From contig NZ_SDHX01000002.1 in NCBI RefSeq assembly GCF_004118375.1, positions 733,001 to 797,000 of the forward strand: a stretch of 64,000 bases of DNA, written 5' to 3'. The stretch comes from Oleiharenicola lentus. Its GTDB lineage: Bacteria; Verrucomicrobiota; Verrucomicrobiia; Opitutales; Opitutaceae. The notes under the pieces are model-generated. The model had not been told where the DNA came from and searched no databases. It saw nothing but the letters and a program-made list of their open reading frames with translations. Of this stretch, positions 35,405 through 44,562 are shown piece after piece. Made by a program: the position numbers and the translations under genes. Numbering within the stretch: position 1 is the stretch's first letter; each line of letters starts with the position of its first letter.

Positions 35405-37441
35405 TCAACGCTGCCAAGAAATCCTGAGCGCGATCCGGCGCTCAATCTGGGAGATCGGCTGACCCGTGCGACTGTCGATCTCGGGACGCTGGGGATCGGC
35501 CAGATTGTCCTCGCTCAGCAACAGCACGAGGCCCGGCTTGGGTTCCCAGGAAACCCTCAGTTCGGGCGAAAGAACCGCCGGGATCGGCAAGGCGCCGCTT
35601 CCGCTGAAATACCGGAGCGCAGCCCCGATCGCCCACAAGCGCCCCAGCCCGACCCGGGCATCGAGAAAGGCCGTGTGCCGCGGGGTCGAGACCTCGACGG
35701 CATTGCTATTGACGCCGCCTGCAGGTCCGTCCGCCTCAATGCGCACGAACGAGTAGCCGCCTGAAATCCGCGTCCGGGCAGTCGGCTCATACTGGAAGCT
35801 GAACTCCCCGCCATAGGCCGTGGTCGGCCTCCGGTTGATCAGGTCCCAGCGCCAGACGAGGTAGTCCGTCCCTTGAAAGGTCTCGGGCAGAAAGGTTGCC
35901 CCCGCCACCGCTTCGAGACCATCCCCGTAATCCTGGAGGAATGCCGCCGCGTCGATTGTCAGTCCCGGCCGCGGCTGCATCCGCCAGCCAGCTTCACCCG
36001 CGACCGCCGTTTCTGCCCTGAATCCCTCGGAACCTTGCCACCGGATCAGCGTGGCTGGAAAGCCCGGGCCCAGTGCGCCGGCGGGCAAGGCGGCGGCATC
36101 CAGTCGCAGCCCGCGGTCGAACCGGGTCGGGTTGCGCACCGCCCGCGACACCGCGGTCCAGACCACCTGGCGATCGGAAACCTTCCAAAGCAATCTCGCC
36201 CCTGGCTGAAGTTCCCAGTCGGAATAGGTGTGATTTTCCAACCGCGCACCCAAGGTCAGCCGAAACGCCTCGCCGATTGTTACCTCGTCCTGCACGAAAG
36301 CCGAAAAAAGATTCAGCGTCGCGTCCTCCGGATCGAAAGCCGGCCGGAGAAAGCCCTCCGTCCGATCACGGCTGGTGCGCAACCCTCCCCCTAATGTCCA
36401 TTGGTGGATGCCGTGGGCCAGGTTGCGCTGCATTTCGAGGTCCCAGGTGGTCCGGGTTTCACAAATCAAAGTCTCCTCGCGGCGCGCATGGTCGGCCCAA
36501 AACTGGACAAACCATCCATCCCCTGCGTTGTCGCTGGCTTGAACCCGTCCCCGCAGGTTAAAACCGCGCACATGCAGGCCGGTCGCGGTGTCGATCCGCC
36601 CCAGGCCCGGCGCCGACATGTCGACGACGGGCTGCGTCAGTCCACCTTCACCTTGGAACAAATCCCCCTGCAGGGTCAGCTCGGTCTTGCCCGCGAGTTT
36701 GCGGTCGGCCCTGAAGCCCGCCTGGGTCTTGCGCCAGTCATCCCGCACCTCACTCCCATTGAGCGCGCGTGTCGATTCCAGCTCCCGATGCTCGACATAG
36801 TAACGTGACGCCCAGCCGTCCTTCAAGCCATACGCCTGCCGGGCGAATCCCCGCCAGCCCTCGGTGCCAGCCGTGGCACTGACCCGGGACCCGGGCTTGT
36901 CCTGGGCCGATGCCGTGACGACGTTGATCACCCCGTTGACGGCATTGGCGCCCCAGACCGTGGCGCCGGGTCCGCGGACCACCTCGATCTGCGCCACTTC
37001 TTCCATCGGCTGGCTCTGCATGCTCCAGTAGGTGCCGCCAAAAAGCGGGGTATAGATGGAGCGGCCGTCGATGAGCACCAACAATTTGTTGGCATACTGG
37101 GCGTTGAAGCCTCGCACGCTCACCCCCCACTCCCGCGAATTCACCCGAGCCACCGCCGTTCCCGCCGCCAGGCGGAGCGCCTCGGGTATGGTTTCAATCC
37201 CGCTCTCATCGATCTGCATCCCTGTCACGACGCTGACCGCCGCCGGGACCAAAAACAGCCTTTCCTCCCTCTTCGAGACGGTCGTAACCGTGACGTTCGC
37301 CAACTCCTCGAAAGACATCTCCTCCAGCCCGGTCGGTGCCGGCGCGGCCTGTTGCGCCCATCCGCACGCGACCCATGAAATCCAGCACACAAATGTCCGC
37401 CGGAATCCTCTGCGGGCCGTTCGTGGGGCACGACGGTTCAT
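35405..37441 (-). CDS. TonB-dependent receptor 2
   Basis: A 678-residue paralogue of the next receptor in the same orientation. It begins with a signal peptide ending in CGWAQQ, then MSFEELANVTVTTVSKREE and the plug motifs AAVSVVTGMQIDESG, VRGFNAQYANKLLVLIDGRS and VVRGPGATVWGANAVNG. Barrel strands alternate to the end (ERRIALRISWQR). The two receptors share the N-terminal block but differ clearly in barrel sequence, so they are old paralogues, perhaps with different ligands. The 118-nt gap to receptor 1 could hold a promoter; co-transcription is likely but not proven. Confidence 0.93.
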   Translation of the reverse strand: MNRRAPRTARRGFRRTFVCWISWVACGWAQQAAPAPTGLEEMSFEELANVTVTTVSKREERLFLVPAAVSVVTGMQIDESGIETIPEALRLAAGTAVARVNSREWGVSVRGFNAQYANKLLVLIDGRSIYTPLFGGTYWSMQSQPMEEVAQIEVVRGPGATVWGANAVNGVINVVTASAQDKPGSRVSATAGTEGWRGFARQAYGLKDGWASRYYVEHRELESTRALNGSEVRDDWRKTQAGFRADRKLAGKTELTLQGDLFQGEGGLTQPVVDMSAPGLGRIDTATGLHVRGFNLRGRVQASDNAGDGWFVQFWADHARREETLICETRTTWDLEMQRNLAHGIHQWTLGGGLRTSRDRTEGFLRPAFDPEDATLNLFSAFVQDEVTIGEAFRLTLGARLENHTYSDWELQPGARLLWKVSDRQVVWTAVSRAVRNPTRFDRGLRLDAAALPAGALGPGFPATLIRWQGSEGFRAETAVAGEAGWRMQPRPGLTIDAAAFLQDYGDGLEAVAGATFLPETFQGTDYLVWRWDLINRRPTTAYGGEFSFQYEPTARTRISGGYSFVRIEADGPAGGVNSNAVEVSTPRHTAFLDARVGLGRLWAIGAALRYFSGSGALPIPAVLSPELRVSWEPKPGLVLLLSEDNLADPQRPEIDSRTGQPISQIERRIALRISWQR

Positions 37442-37604
37442 GGTGTGGGTACGAACCTGCCCAATCACTTCACCCGAGGCAAGCGTTCAGAAACGGGTCC
37501 TGCCCCGCCTGTCCGCGGCGATCTGATGATCCCGGCCCTGGCCACGTTCGACCAACCCGGGGAGCGCCTCTGCCTTGGAAGCTTGGGCCGAAGGCTTTCA
37601 ATCC

Positions 37605-37695
37605 GGTTTTTCCTTCAGCAAGGGTCGCACCTTCAGCGGCGGCACCGTCCGCTCGCCGAATGGACGCTCAGCCCGAAATTCTCCGTGCGGCTCAG
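37605..37695 (+). pseudogene. Remnant of the 3' end of an envelope gene (copy of 27589-28635)
   Basis: The DNA around TTCAGCAAGGGTCGC and the stretch encoding E-W-T-L-S-P-K-F-S-V-R-L match the last part of the barrel gene ending at 28635 (D-W-T-L-N-L-S-F-S-V-R-L). The intervening codons are deleted and the stop codon is lost. The terminator hairpin follows as in the intact copy. In 37442-37604, upstream, I see nothing recognisable apart from the presumed promoter of receptor 2. Confidence 0.7.
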
Positions 37696-37720
37696 AGTTG
37701 CGGCCAACTCACACCTTTCG

Positions 37721-37752
37721 ACGGCGGCGAGCCATCGCCGCCGTATTTGTTT
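37721..37752. terminator. Duplicated terminator hairpin
   Basis: ACGGCGGCGA, loop GCCA, TCGCCGCCGT, then ATTTGTTTT. The arms are identical to those at 28662-28685, and the hairpin sits in the same position between the same two (now decayed) genes. Confidence 0.7.
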
Positions 37753-37769
37753 TGGGCGCACTCTCGCTT

Positions 37770-38503
37770 TTAAAACGAGGTCACGAACCTCAGCATCGTG
37801 AGCTGGTTCCGGTAACCGGGTCCGGCGTGCAGGGTGTGCCGCAGCTCGTGCCACTGCGCGACACCACTCCGACCGAAGGTGCGTTGCACCTCCACGGCAC
37901 CGCTGCGGGTCCGGACGCCAAAGTAATACGCGATCTATGGGCCCCACTGCTCAAAGGTGTCCAACAGCGTGATCTGCTTGCCGATGGTCCCCAGGTTGGG
38001 ACGGGGCGGACGCAAACACGAAACCACGTCCCCCTCCCGCCCGCACGCCTCCACCGCGAAAACCCAGTTTGGAGAAGCGGTCCACTCCAACCGACCAAAA
38101 TCGCCCCTCCCGCTCCGGTTGCGTTCCTGCGCCGCGACTCCGATGCCCACGGCCTCGGTGGCAAACACGGGGCGATGCGGCCCCACACCCGTTTTGTATT
38201 CCCAGGCCAGCGCGATCCCGGAAGCCACCTGATTGAGTCCTTCGAAACGCGGCCAGATCTCCGTGCGCATCCGCAAACCGGCCCGCAGGCGGTGCCCGCC
38301 TTCGACCAACCACCCGCGACCCGTCTCGAGTTCGGCATTCAGCTGCCAGACGGACAACAGATCCTCCGGGCGTTCGGCATTGGACACGTTGTCGTGCCAG
38401 ACCACTTCGGTGCCAGGGCGCCAAGGTGCCAGGGCGCCGCGCTGGCGCTCAATGCGGCAAGCAGGTCGAACCTGGCCGCAACAATGGACGGTATGCGAGG
38501 CAT
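37770..38503 (-). pseudogene. Decayed paralogue of the exported beta-strand-rich protein
   Basis: Aligns by eye with the 280-residue protein at 28709-29551 along its length: the N-terminus MPRIPSIVAARF matches MSRTPSFIAAGF, and WHDNVSNAERPEDLL matches WHDNVTNAERPEDRL. A frameshift lies in or just after the signal-peptide region (about 38405-38440, where GGTGCCAGGGCGCC words are duplicated). An in-frame TAG at about 37935 replaces the Trp of VPWIAYYF. After the stop the frame is intact to the end (IAYYFGVRTRSGAVEVQR...LRFVTSF). Two independent lesions make function unlikely. Confidence 0.85.
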
Positions 38504-38851
38504 GCGCCAGTGATAGCGCTCTGCGGCCAAACTATTCCCGTTACGCCGCAAGCTCCCCCCCTGACCTGCGGCTGTCAGCGAAACGCGGCAGGATGTCGCC
38601 GTGAATCCAACCACCCTTGCCTGGCTCCAAATTCTTCAGCATCTGGTTACCGCGCTCATTGCCCGCGAACCCGGTGCGACAGGGCCGCTGGAGCAGTTCA
38701 AACAGAACTGACGCCGCGGTGGATCGCAGCGCCAACGTGTTCGCGACCTGACCATGGCTCAGCACGCTTGCGCGGTGTGGGAAAGCACCCGCCGGGCTGC
38801 TCACGAATCACCCTGATGGCGCCCAACCCAATCCTTCCGACCAAGGTCCGC
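38504..38851. other. Spacer between the pseudogene and the LytTR regulator
   Basis: 348 nt. The first ~45 nt (GCCAAACTATTCCC) match the upstream region of the intact paralogue. A 36-codon GTG-started frame at 38601-38711 (VNPTTLAWLQILQHLV...) reads like protein but is too short to classify; it may be a gene remnant. Nothing else recognisable. Confidence 0.35.
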
Positions 38852-39586
38852 TCAACTTCCACCCGCAAACCGGTCCAGCTTGCCGCGCAGGCTGCGGCTG
38901 AGCGGCAACACCGTGCCGTCACGCAGCACCACCTGGTAGTCGCCATGCTGGGCCGGCTGGATCTCGCGCACCTGGTCGAGGTTCACGATCGCCGAGCGGT
39001 TGACGCGGGCGAAGACCTGCGTGCCGAGCCGCGTCTCGATGGCCGTCATTGTCTCGCGCAGCATGAGCCGGCCGGAGACAAGATGGAGCATGACGTAGTT
39101 GTCCGCCGCCTCGACGCGCACGATCTCCTCGGGCTTGAGGAATACGAGGCGTCCGTCGGCCTTGACCGTGATGCGATCAGGGGGCGCCTCGGGCGCCGGG
39201 GCGGGCACGGCGGCGCGCCGGCCGTGGACGACGGCCTGCGCGCGGCGCAACGCCTGCTGGCAGCGCTCGCGGTCGAAGGGTTTCAACAGGTAATCCACCG
39301 CCGCCACGTCGAAAGCATCGAGGGCGAACCGATCATGGGCTGTGGCAAAAATAACGGCCGGGCGCGTCTCGGCCGGAAACTCCGCCAGCACCTGCAGGCC
39401 GTCGCAGCCGGGCATCTGCATGTCGAGGAACAAGAGATCAGGTGCATCGCGCCGGATGGCGGCGATGGCCTCGGTGCCGCTGCCGCATTCTCCGATGATC
39501 TCGATGGCCGGCTCGGCCTTGAGGAAGCTGCGCAGGCGGTCGCGCGCCAGCGGCTCGTCATCCACGATGAGGGTGCGGATTTTCAT
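38852..39586 (-). CDS. LytTR-family response regulator
   Basis: A 244-residue regulator. The receiver domain has the acidic pair Asp9/Asp10, phospho-acceptor Asp55 (LFLDMQMPG) and Lys102 (YLLKPFD). A Pro/Ala linker leads to a LytTR DNA-binding domain from about 140 (EEIVRVEAADNYVMLHL, FARVNRSAIVNLDQVREI, LPLSRSLRGKL). LytTR proteins bind direct repeats upstream of cell-surface or secretion genes. The sensor kinase gene lies immediately upstream, with a nonamer word array in the 43-nt gap. The regulon is unknown; the divergent ASPIC gene beyond the kinase is a plausible target. Confidence 0.94.
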   Translation of the reverse strand: MKIRTLIVDDEPLARDRLRSFLKAEPAIEIIGECGSGTEAIAAIRRDAPDLLFLDMQMPGCDGLQVLAEFPAETRPAVIFATAHDRFALDAFDVAAVDYLLKPFDRERCQQALRRAQAVVHGRRAAVPAPAPEAPPDRITVKADGRLVFLKPEEIVRVEAADNYVMLHLVSGRLMLRETMTAIETRLGTQVFARVNRSAIVNLDQVREIQPAQHGDYQVVLRDGTVLPLSRSLRGKLDRFAGGS

Positions 39587-39593
39587 GGTGTGA

Positions 39594-39638
39594 ATATGGG
39601 ACTCATGGGGCCTATGGGACGTATAGGGCCTATAAGGG
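39594..39638. repeat. Nonamer word array (five units) between kinase and regulator
   Basis: Five consecutive 9-nt words on the plus strand: ATATGGGAC, TCATGGGGC, CTATGGGAC, GTATAGGGC, CTATAAGGG. The array starts 7 nt upstream of the regulator's start codon and contains the stop codon (TAG on the minus strand) of the kinase gene. Confidence 0.85.
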
Positions 39639-40712
39639 GATCAGTATCCGCACCTCCAGCCCGCCCTCGGGATGGTTCGCGAGCGTGAACTCGTGCCGCT
39701 CGCCGTAGAGTTCGCGCAGGCGGGCACGCGTGTTGGCGAGGCCAATGCCCTCGCGGGTGAAGCCGCCGGGAGGGATGCCCGCGCCGTTGTCCCGCACGGT
39801 GAGCAGGATCCGGTCGCCCTCGCGGCGCGCGGTGATTTCGACGCGGCCCTGCCCGGAACGCGGCTCGGTGCCGTGGCGGATGGCATTTTCCACCAGCGGC
39901 TGGAGGATCAGGCTCGGCACCTCGGCGTCGAGCACCGCCGGGTCGGCGTCCACGCGCGCGGTCAGCCGGTCGCGGAAGCGGATGCGCTCGATCTCAAGGT
40001 ATTTCTCGATGAACGCCACCTCGTCGCGGAGCTTCGTGAGCGGCTGACCCGGGTGGTGCATCGTCAGGCGCAGCAGCTCGCTGAGGCGCACGAGCATCTT
40101 GTCGGCGGCGTGCACGTCGCTGTGCATGAGCGAGGCGATGCCGTTGAGCGTGTTGAAGAGGAAGTGCGGCTTGAGCTGGCGGAGCAGCGACTGGAGGCGC
40201 GCCTCGGTGAGATGCTTCTCCAGCTCGAGCGCGTGGACGGTGCGCTCATGATATTTGCGGTAGTAGTCCACCGCGTGGCTGATCGTCACGATGACGCCAT
40301 AGACGAGCAGGTTGAACGGGTAGGTCTTCACCAGCAGCGGCTGGAACACCTCGGCAAAGCCGACCGCTTCGTCCGCCAGCCAACCATGCACCACGCCGAC
40401 GGCCGAGCGCAGCAGCACATAGACGAGCGAGCACACCAGCGCGGCGGCGAGGTGGATGCCCGCCGTGCGCCAGACCTGGGTGCCCTCCGGCGGATAACGG
40501 CGCGCAACCATGAGAATCGGCACCGACAACACGGCCCACACATACCAGTCGCCGAGGGAGTAGCCGATGGCCTGACCCCAGGTGACCGAGCGTCCGAGCA
40601 GCGTGCTCGACAGGTAGAACTGGCTCGCGAACGCGAGACCGACGAGCGTCCAGAACGCACCGATGCCCGCAAAACGGAGCAGCGAGCGACCGGGCTGGGA
40701 GGAGTCGGGCAT
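39630..40712 (-). CDS. LytS/YehU-type sensor histidine kinase
   Basis: A 360-residue membrane kinase. The N-terminal third has about four hydrophobic helices (GAFWTLVGLAFASQFYL, WYVWAVLSVPILMV, AALVCSLVYVLL, NLLVYGVIVTI). A His_kinase domain follows with LRQLKPHFLFNTLNGIASL (phospho-His), then an HATPase with LVENAIRHG, DNGAGIP and GIGLANTRARL. This is the standard partner of LytTR regulators. The ATG at 40712 starts MPDSSQPGRSLLRF; the open frame upstream runs through the divergent gene and is not coding. The last codon and stop fall in the nonamer array. Confidence 0.93.
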   Translation of the reverse strand: MPDSSQPGRSLLRFAGIGAFWTLVGLAFASQFYLSSTLLGRSVTWGQAIGYSLGDWYVWAVLSVPILMVARRYPPEGTQVWRTAGIHLAAALVCSLVYVLLRSAVGVVHGWLADEAVGFAEVFQPLLVKTYPFNLLVYGVIVTISHAVDYYRKYHERTVHALELEKHLTEARLQSLLRQLKPHFLFNTLNGIASLMHSDVHAADKMLVRLSELLRLTMHHPGQPLTKLRDEVAFIEKYLEIERIRFRDRLTARVDADPAVLDAEVPSLILQPLVENAIRHGTEPRSGQGRVEITARREGDRILLTVRDNGAGIPPGGFTREGIGLANTRARLRELYGERHEFTLANHPEGGLEVRILIPL

Positions 40713-40781
40713 TGCGTGGAGGGGTCGGCGGCTTATGTAGGTGGCGAACCATTTCGTGTCCACGACCTTTCGCACCGGATA

Positions 40782-42500
40782 GTGAGCGCCCCCGCCGCCA
40801 GTCCCCGCCCCGCCCCGCCGCCGGTCCGGCCGCCCGTGCCGACCGTGGTGTCGCCGCTGCTGCCGGTGCTGCTGCCGCTCGTGATCACCGCCATCGTGCT
40901 GAGCGTGCTGTTCGCCTGGCTTTTCCCGCCACCGGCCGACACGGGCGCGCCGGCGGTGCGCTTCACCGATGTCACGGCGGAATCCGGTCTGCGTTTCCTG
41001 CATCAGCAGGGTGGCACCGACGCCCCGACCACGCTCGGTGGCGGCGTGACCGTGCTCGACTTCAACCAGGACGGCCGGCCGGATCTCTTCTTCACCAACG
41101 GTGCTCCCTGGCCGTGGGAGGAATCCCTCGACAAGCGCCTGACCGCCAGCGCGGCCTTGTTCCGCAACGACGGCGAGGGACGCTTCACCAATGTCACCGC
41201 CGCCGCCGGTCTCAACACGCCGATGCAGGGCATGGCCGGCACGGCCGGCGACTTTGACGGCGACGGCCTCACCGACCTGTTCGTCACCTGCGTCGGACCC
41301 AACCGGCTCTTCCGCAACCTCGGCGGCGGCCGCTTCGAGGACGTGACCGAATCCGCCGGCCTCGCCGGTGAGGAGAATACGTGGAGCAGCGGCGCCGCCT
41401 GGCTTGACGTGGACGCCGACGGCCGCCTCGACCTCGTGGTGTTGCACTACGCCCGCTGGCCGCAGGAAGTCGGCCTCGGGGCGGCGTTCGGTGTCGCCGC
41501 GATGGGCCGGTCCTACGGCACGCCGACCGGATTTTTCAGCGCCCCGCCCACCGTGTGGCGCAACCTCGGCGACGGGCGCTTCGCCGCCCTGCCCGGCTCG
41601 GCGGGCCTGCGCGACACCGATGCCGAGACGGGCCGCCCCGTCGCCTGGCCGCTCGCGCTCACCCTGCTCGACGCGAACGGCGACCGCCGGCTCGACCTGC
41701 TTGTCACCTATCACCAGCACGCACCGTCGCTCTTCCTGGCGCGCGGCGACGGCCGCTTCGGCAAACAGTCGGTGGCGACGGCCCCGCGCCAGGAAGGTGC
41801 CGCCGCAAGCTTCGCCGCCACGGGCGCGCTGCCTCCCGGCCCCGCCGCCGGCGATGCGGAACGGCTGCGCGCCCTGCTGGCCCGGAATCCGGCGCCCGCC
41901 GCCGACCCGGGACCGCTCGCGCTTGGATCCCGGCTGTCTGTGGTCGTCACCGATCTTGATCTCGATGGGCGCACCGAGATTTTTTCCGGCGAAGGCGCCG
42001 CTGAGCCGGGTGTGAACCGCTTCGAGAACGGCCGGGATTTCGTCCGCCACCCGCAGGTGTTCTGGCCGCGCGGCGACACCTGGCAGCCGCTCTTCAGCGG
42101 CGAAACGGACACCCCCGCCCTCACCGCCCGCGGCGTGGCGGCGGCGGACTTCGATGGCGACGGCGACCCGGATTTCGTGATCGCGCAGAACCACGGTGCG
42201 CCCGTTCTGCTGCGCAACGACCTCCGCACGCCGGCCCCGTGGCTGCGGCTGCGCCTCATGGCCACCCGCAGCGAACCCGCCGCCGGCGGCGCCCGCGTCG
42301 AGGTGCACACGCCGCGCCGCGTGTTCGCGCAGACCGTGGCACCCGCCCTCGGCTACCTCGCCCAATCCGACGCCGCCCTCACCTTCGGCCTCGGCGAAGA
42401 CACCCGCGTGCGCAAGGTCGTCATCCAATGGCCCTCCGGCCAAGTGCAGGAACTCAAGCCCGATGCCCTGAACCGCACGCTGGAAATCCGGGAGCCTTGA
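40782..42500 (+). CDS. Membrane-anchored FG-GAP/ASPIC (UnbV-type) protein
   Basis: About 572 residues from a GTG start at 40782 ([10 protein letters not shown]). I choose it because the conserved protein begins with a Pro-rich segment and one transmembrane helix ([21 protein letters not shown]); the open frame upstream overlaps the divergent kinase. The mature part has FG-GAP loops ([44 protein letters not shown]) and a C-terminal ASPIC domain ([38 protein letters not shown]). It would be exposed to the periplasm. Function unknown. The 69-nt gap to the divergent LytS gene likely holds both promoters. Confidence 0.85.
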   Translation: MSAPAASPRPAPPPVRPPVPTVVSPLLPVLLPLVITAIVLSVLFAWLFPPPADTGAPAVRFTDVTAESGLRFLHQQGGTDAPTTLGGGVTVLDFNQDGRPDLFFTNGAPWPWEESLDKRLTASAALFRNDGEGRFTNVTAAAGLNTPMQGMAGTAGDFDGDGLTDLFVTCVGPNRLFRNLGGGRFEDVTESAGLAGEENTWSSGAAWLDVDADGRLDLVVLHYARWPQEVGLGAAFGVAAMGRSYGTPTGFFSAPPTVWRNLGDGRFAALPGSAGLRDTDAETGRPVAWPLALTLLDANGDRRLDLLVTYHQHAPSLFLARGDGRFGKQSVATAPRQEGAAASFAATGALPPGPAAGDAERLRALLARNPAPAADPGPLALGSRLSVVVTDLDLDGRTEIFSGEGAAEPGVNRFENGRDFVRHPQVFWPRGDTWQPLFSGETDTPALTARGVAAADFDGDGDPDFVIAQNHGAPVLLRNDLRTPAPWLRLRLMATRSEPAAGGARVEVHTPRRVFAQTVAPALGYLAQSDAALTFGLGEDTRVRKVVIQWPSGQVQELKPDALNRTLEIREP

Positions 42501-42512
42501 GGGCGAAGTGCC

Positions 42513-42632
42513 AAGTATCAGGTTACACGAAACAAGAAGCGGCACAACCGATCCGGCATTGTCTGCGCCGCCGGGCATCGTCTTTCGTCAACGCGGCCCC
42601 TGATACTTGTTACTTGAAACTTGTTACTTCCC
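42513..42632. repeat. Word-array element, heptamer ACTTGTT type
   Basis: Right arm is four in-phase 7-nt words: ACTTGTT, ACTTGAA, ACTTGTT, ACTTCCC (42605-42632). The left arm has the inverted ends AAGTATCAGG (42513-42522) against CCTGATACTT (42599-42608), perfect over 10 nt. About 75 nt of ordinary-looking sequence lie between. It fills the spacer before the SEC-C gene. Confidence 0.85.
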
Positions 42633-42649
42633 GTGGAGCCTCTGGTTCC

Positions 42650-43141
<492 letters not shown>

Positions 43142-43147
43142 AGAATC

Positions 43148-43176
43148 AAAAGGCGGACCCTCCGGTCCGCCTTTTT
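43148..43176. terminator. Bidirectional intrinsic terminator
   Basis: AAAAGGCGGACC, loop CTCC, GGTCCGCCTTTT: a perfect 12-bp stem with a T-run on the plus side and an A-run giving a T-run on the minus side. It lies between the convergent SEC-C and epimerase genes. Confidence 0.93.
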
Positions 43177-43193
43177 AGTTTAGCACAGCGCGC

Positions 43194-44414
43194 CTAGGCA
43201 CGGACCAAGTGGGCCGGGCCCAGACGCATGAGCGCCTCCAGCCCCATGCGGCCGTTGTGGTAGGGGCATTTCCAGAAGCCGACCTTTTCGTGCGATTGGA
43301 TGACCTGGCCATCGCGCGTGACGCCGCGAAACCATTCGCCGTGTTCCCGGTCGATCAGGTGCGTGGCGATAAACTCCCAGGTGTTCTCCGCGGCGGCGAG
43401 ATAGCACGCCTCGCCAGAGATCTGCCACGCGTTCAGGAAACCCACAACCGCCTCCGCCTGCGGCCACCATTCCTTGGCGCCGTCCACGATGCCGCCCGGG
43501 GCACCGAGGTTGACGATGCCGCCGTCGGCGTCCGTACCCTCGGCGAGGGTGACGTCGGCGATCTTCAGGGCGAGGGTGCGGGTGCGCGCGATCAGGTCCG
43601 CCTCGCCCAGCACGTCGGTGGCGCGCGTGAGCAGCCAGGCGGCCTCGATGTCGTGGCCGTAGGAAATCTTGTCGGAGGTCGGCCGCCAGTCGGTGGTGAA
43701 GAACAGGCCAAGGTGGCCCGTGCGCGCATCGACGATGCGCGTGAGCATCACTTCCACGAGTTCGCGCAGCGCGACCCGCAGACCGGCGTCGGGCCATAGC
43801 TGCAGCAGCCGCGTGTAGGCCTCCATCACGTGCAGCATCGTGTTCTGCGACTTGGGGTCGTTCTGATCCACCTCGCTCAGGCGCATGTCGGCGATCGGCG
43901 CCCAGTCGCGGGCGAAGGCCTCGAGGTAGCCGCCGTGCACGCGTTCGCGCGCGTGGTGCTCCAGCAGCAGGTAAACGGCGACCGCCTGGTCGAGGGCGCG
44001 CCGGTCGCCGGTGGCGGCGTGGTATTCGCTCAGCGCGTAGATGGCGAAGGCTTGTCCATAGACCTGCTTGCGGTCGCGCTGCACGGTGCCGTCGGCGTGA
44101 ATGGACCAGAAAAAGCCTCCGTGCTGCGCGTCGTGAAAACGGCCCAGCAGATCCGCGTGCGCAAGGTCGGCCATCTCGCGGTAGGCGGGATCGCCGTAGG
44201 CGCGGAAGGCCGCCGCGTAGGTCCAGAGGATGCGCGAGGTCAGCAGGGCGCCGCGCCCGACACCCGCCTCCACGGCGAGGTGGTTGCTCAACTGCCCGTG
44301 GAACGTGCGGGCGGGCGTGTTGACGACATGCCGGATCCAGAACGGCAGGATATTGCCGCGGAGATCGGCCTCGATGGCGCGGAGGAGGTCGCTCGGAGTA
44401 ACAGAAGGGGACAC
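43194..44414 (-). CDS. N-acylglucosamine/cellobiose 2-epimerase family enzyme
   Basis: An (alpha/alpha)6-barrel epimerase. Family landmarks: RILWTYAAAFR, HADLLGRFHDAQHGGFFWSI, KQVYGQAFAIYALSEYH, LHVMEAYTRLLQLWP, SYGHDIEAAWLL, KEWWPQAEAVVGFLNAWQ and WKCPYHNGRM. The paired His residues in GHD and YHNGRM and the WW region are those of cellobiose 2-epimerases rather than renin-binding proteins. I place the start at the GTG at 44414 (V-S-P-S-V-T-P-S-D-L-L), giving 406 residues; an ATG at 44498 would add a basic non-conserved stretch. It is divergent from the exported dikinase gene. Substrate, mannobiose or cellobiose, is inferred. Confidence 0.85.
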   Translation of the reverse strand: MSPSVTPSDLLRAIEADLRGNILPFWIRHVVNTPARTFHGQLSNHLAVEAGVGRGALLTSRILWTYAAAFRAYGDPAYREMADLAHADLLGRFHDAQHGGFFWSIHADGTVQRDRKQVYGQAFAIYALSEYHAATGDRRALDQAVAVYLLLEHHARERVHGGYLEAFARDWAPIADMRLSEVDQNDPKSQNTMLHVMEAYTRLLQLWPDAGLRVALRELVEVMLTRIVDARTGHLGLFFTTDWRPTSDKISYGHDIEAAWLLTRATDVLGEADLIARTRTLALKIADVTLAEGTDADGGIVNLGAPGGIVDGAKEWWPQAEAVVGFLNAWQISGEACYLAAAENTWEFIATHLIDREHGEWFRGVTRDGQVIQSHEKVGFWKCPYHNGRMGLEALMRLGPAHLVRA

Positions 44415-44562
44415 GTGGAAAGAAGCGCCATTGAGCCGCCCCGGCCCACCCCTGGCAAACCTCCGACGCGGAATCTTAATTCCGGAAAAAAGGATCATGG
44501 TCCGGCCGGCCTTCGGCGGAAGCTGACCTTGAGTCCCGGCGGCCGGCCGGCCATCTTTGGAC

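Noticed and set aside
37575-38513. A 312-codon plus-strand gene
   Set aside because: It crosses the remnant, the terminator and the antisense of the pseudogene; no family resemblance.
39672-40781. Long N-terminal extension of the second ASPIC protein
   Set aside because: It lies antisense to the LytS gene; the conserved protein begins with the Pro-rich segment and helix after the GTG at 40782.
40713-42578. Minus-strand extension of LytS to 982 residues
   Set aside because: It is antisense to the ASPIC gene; LytS-type kinases begin with membrane helices, which start just after the ATG at 40712.
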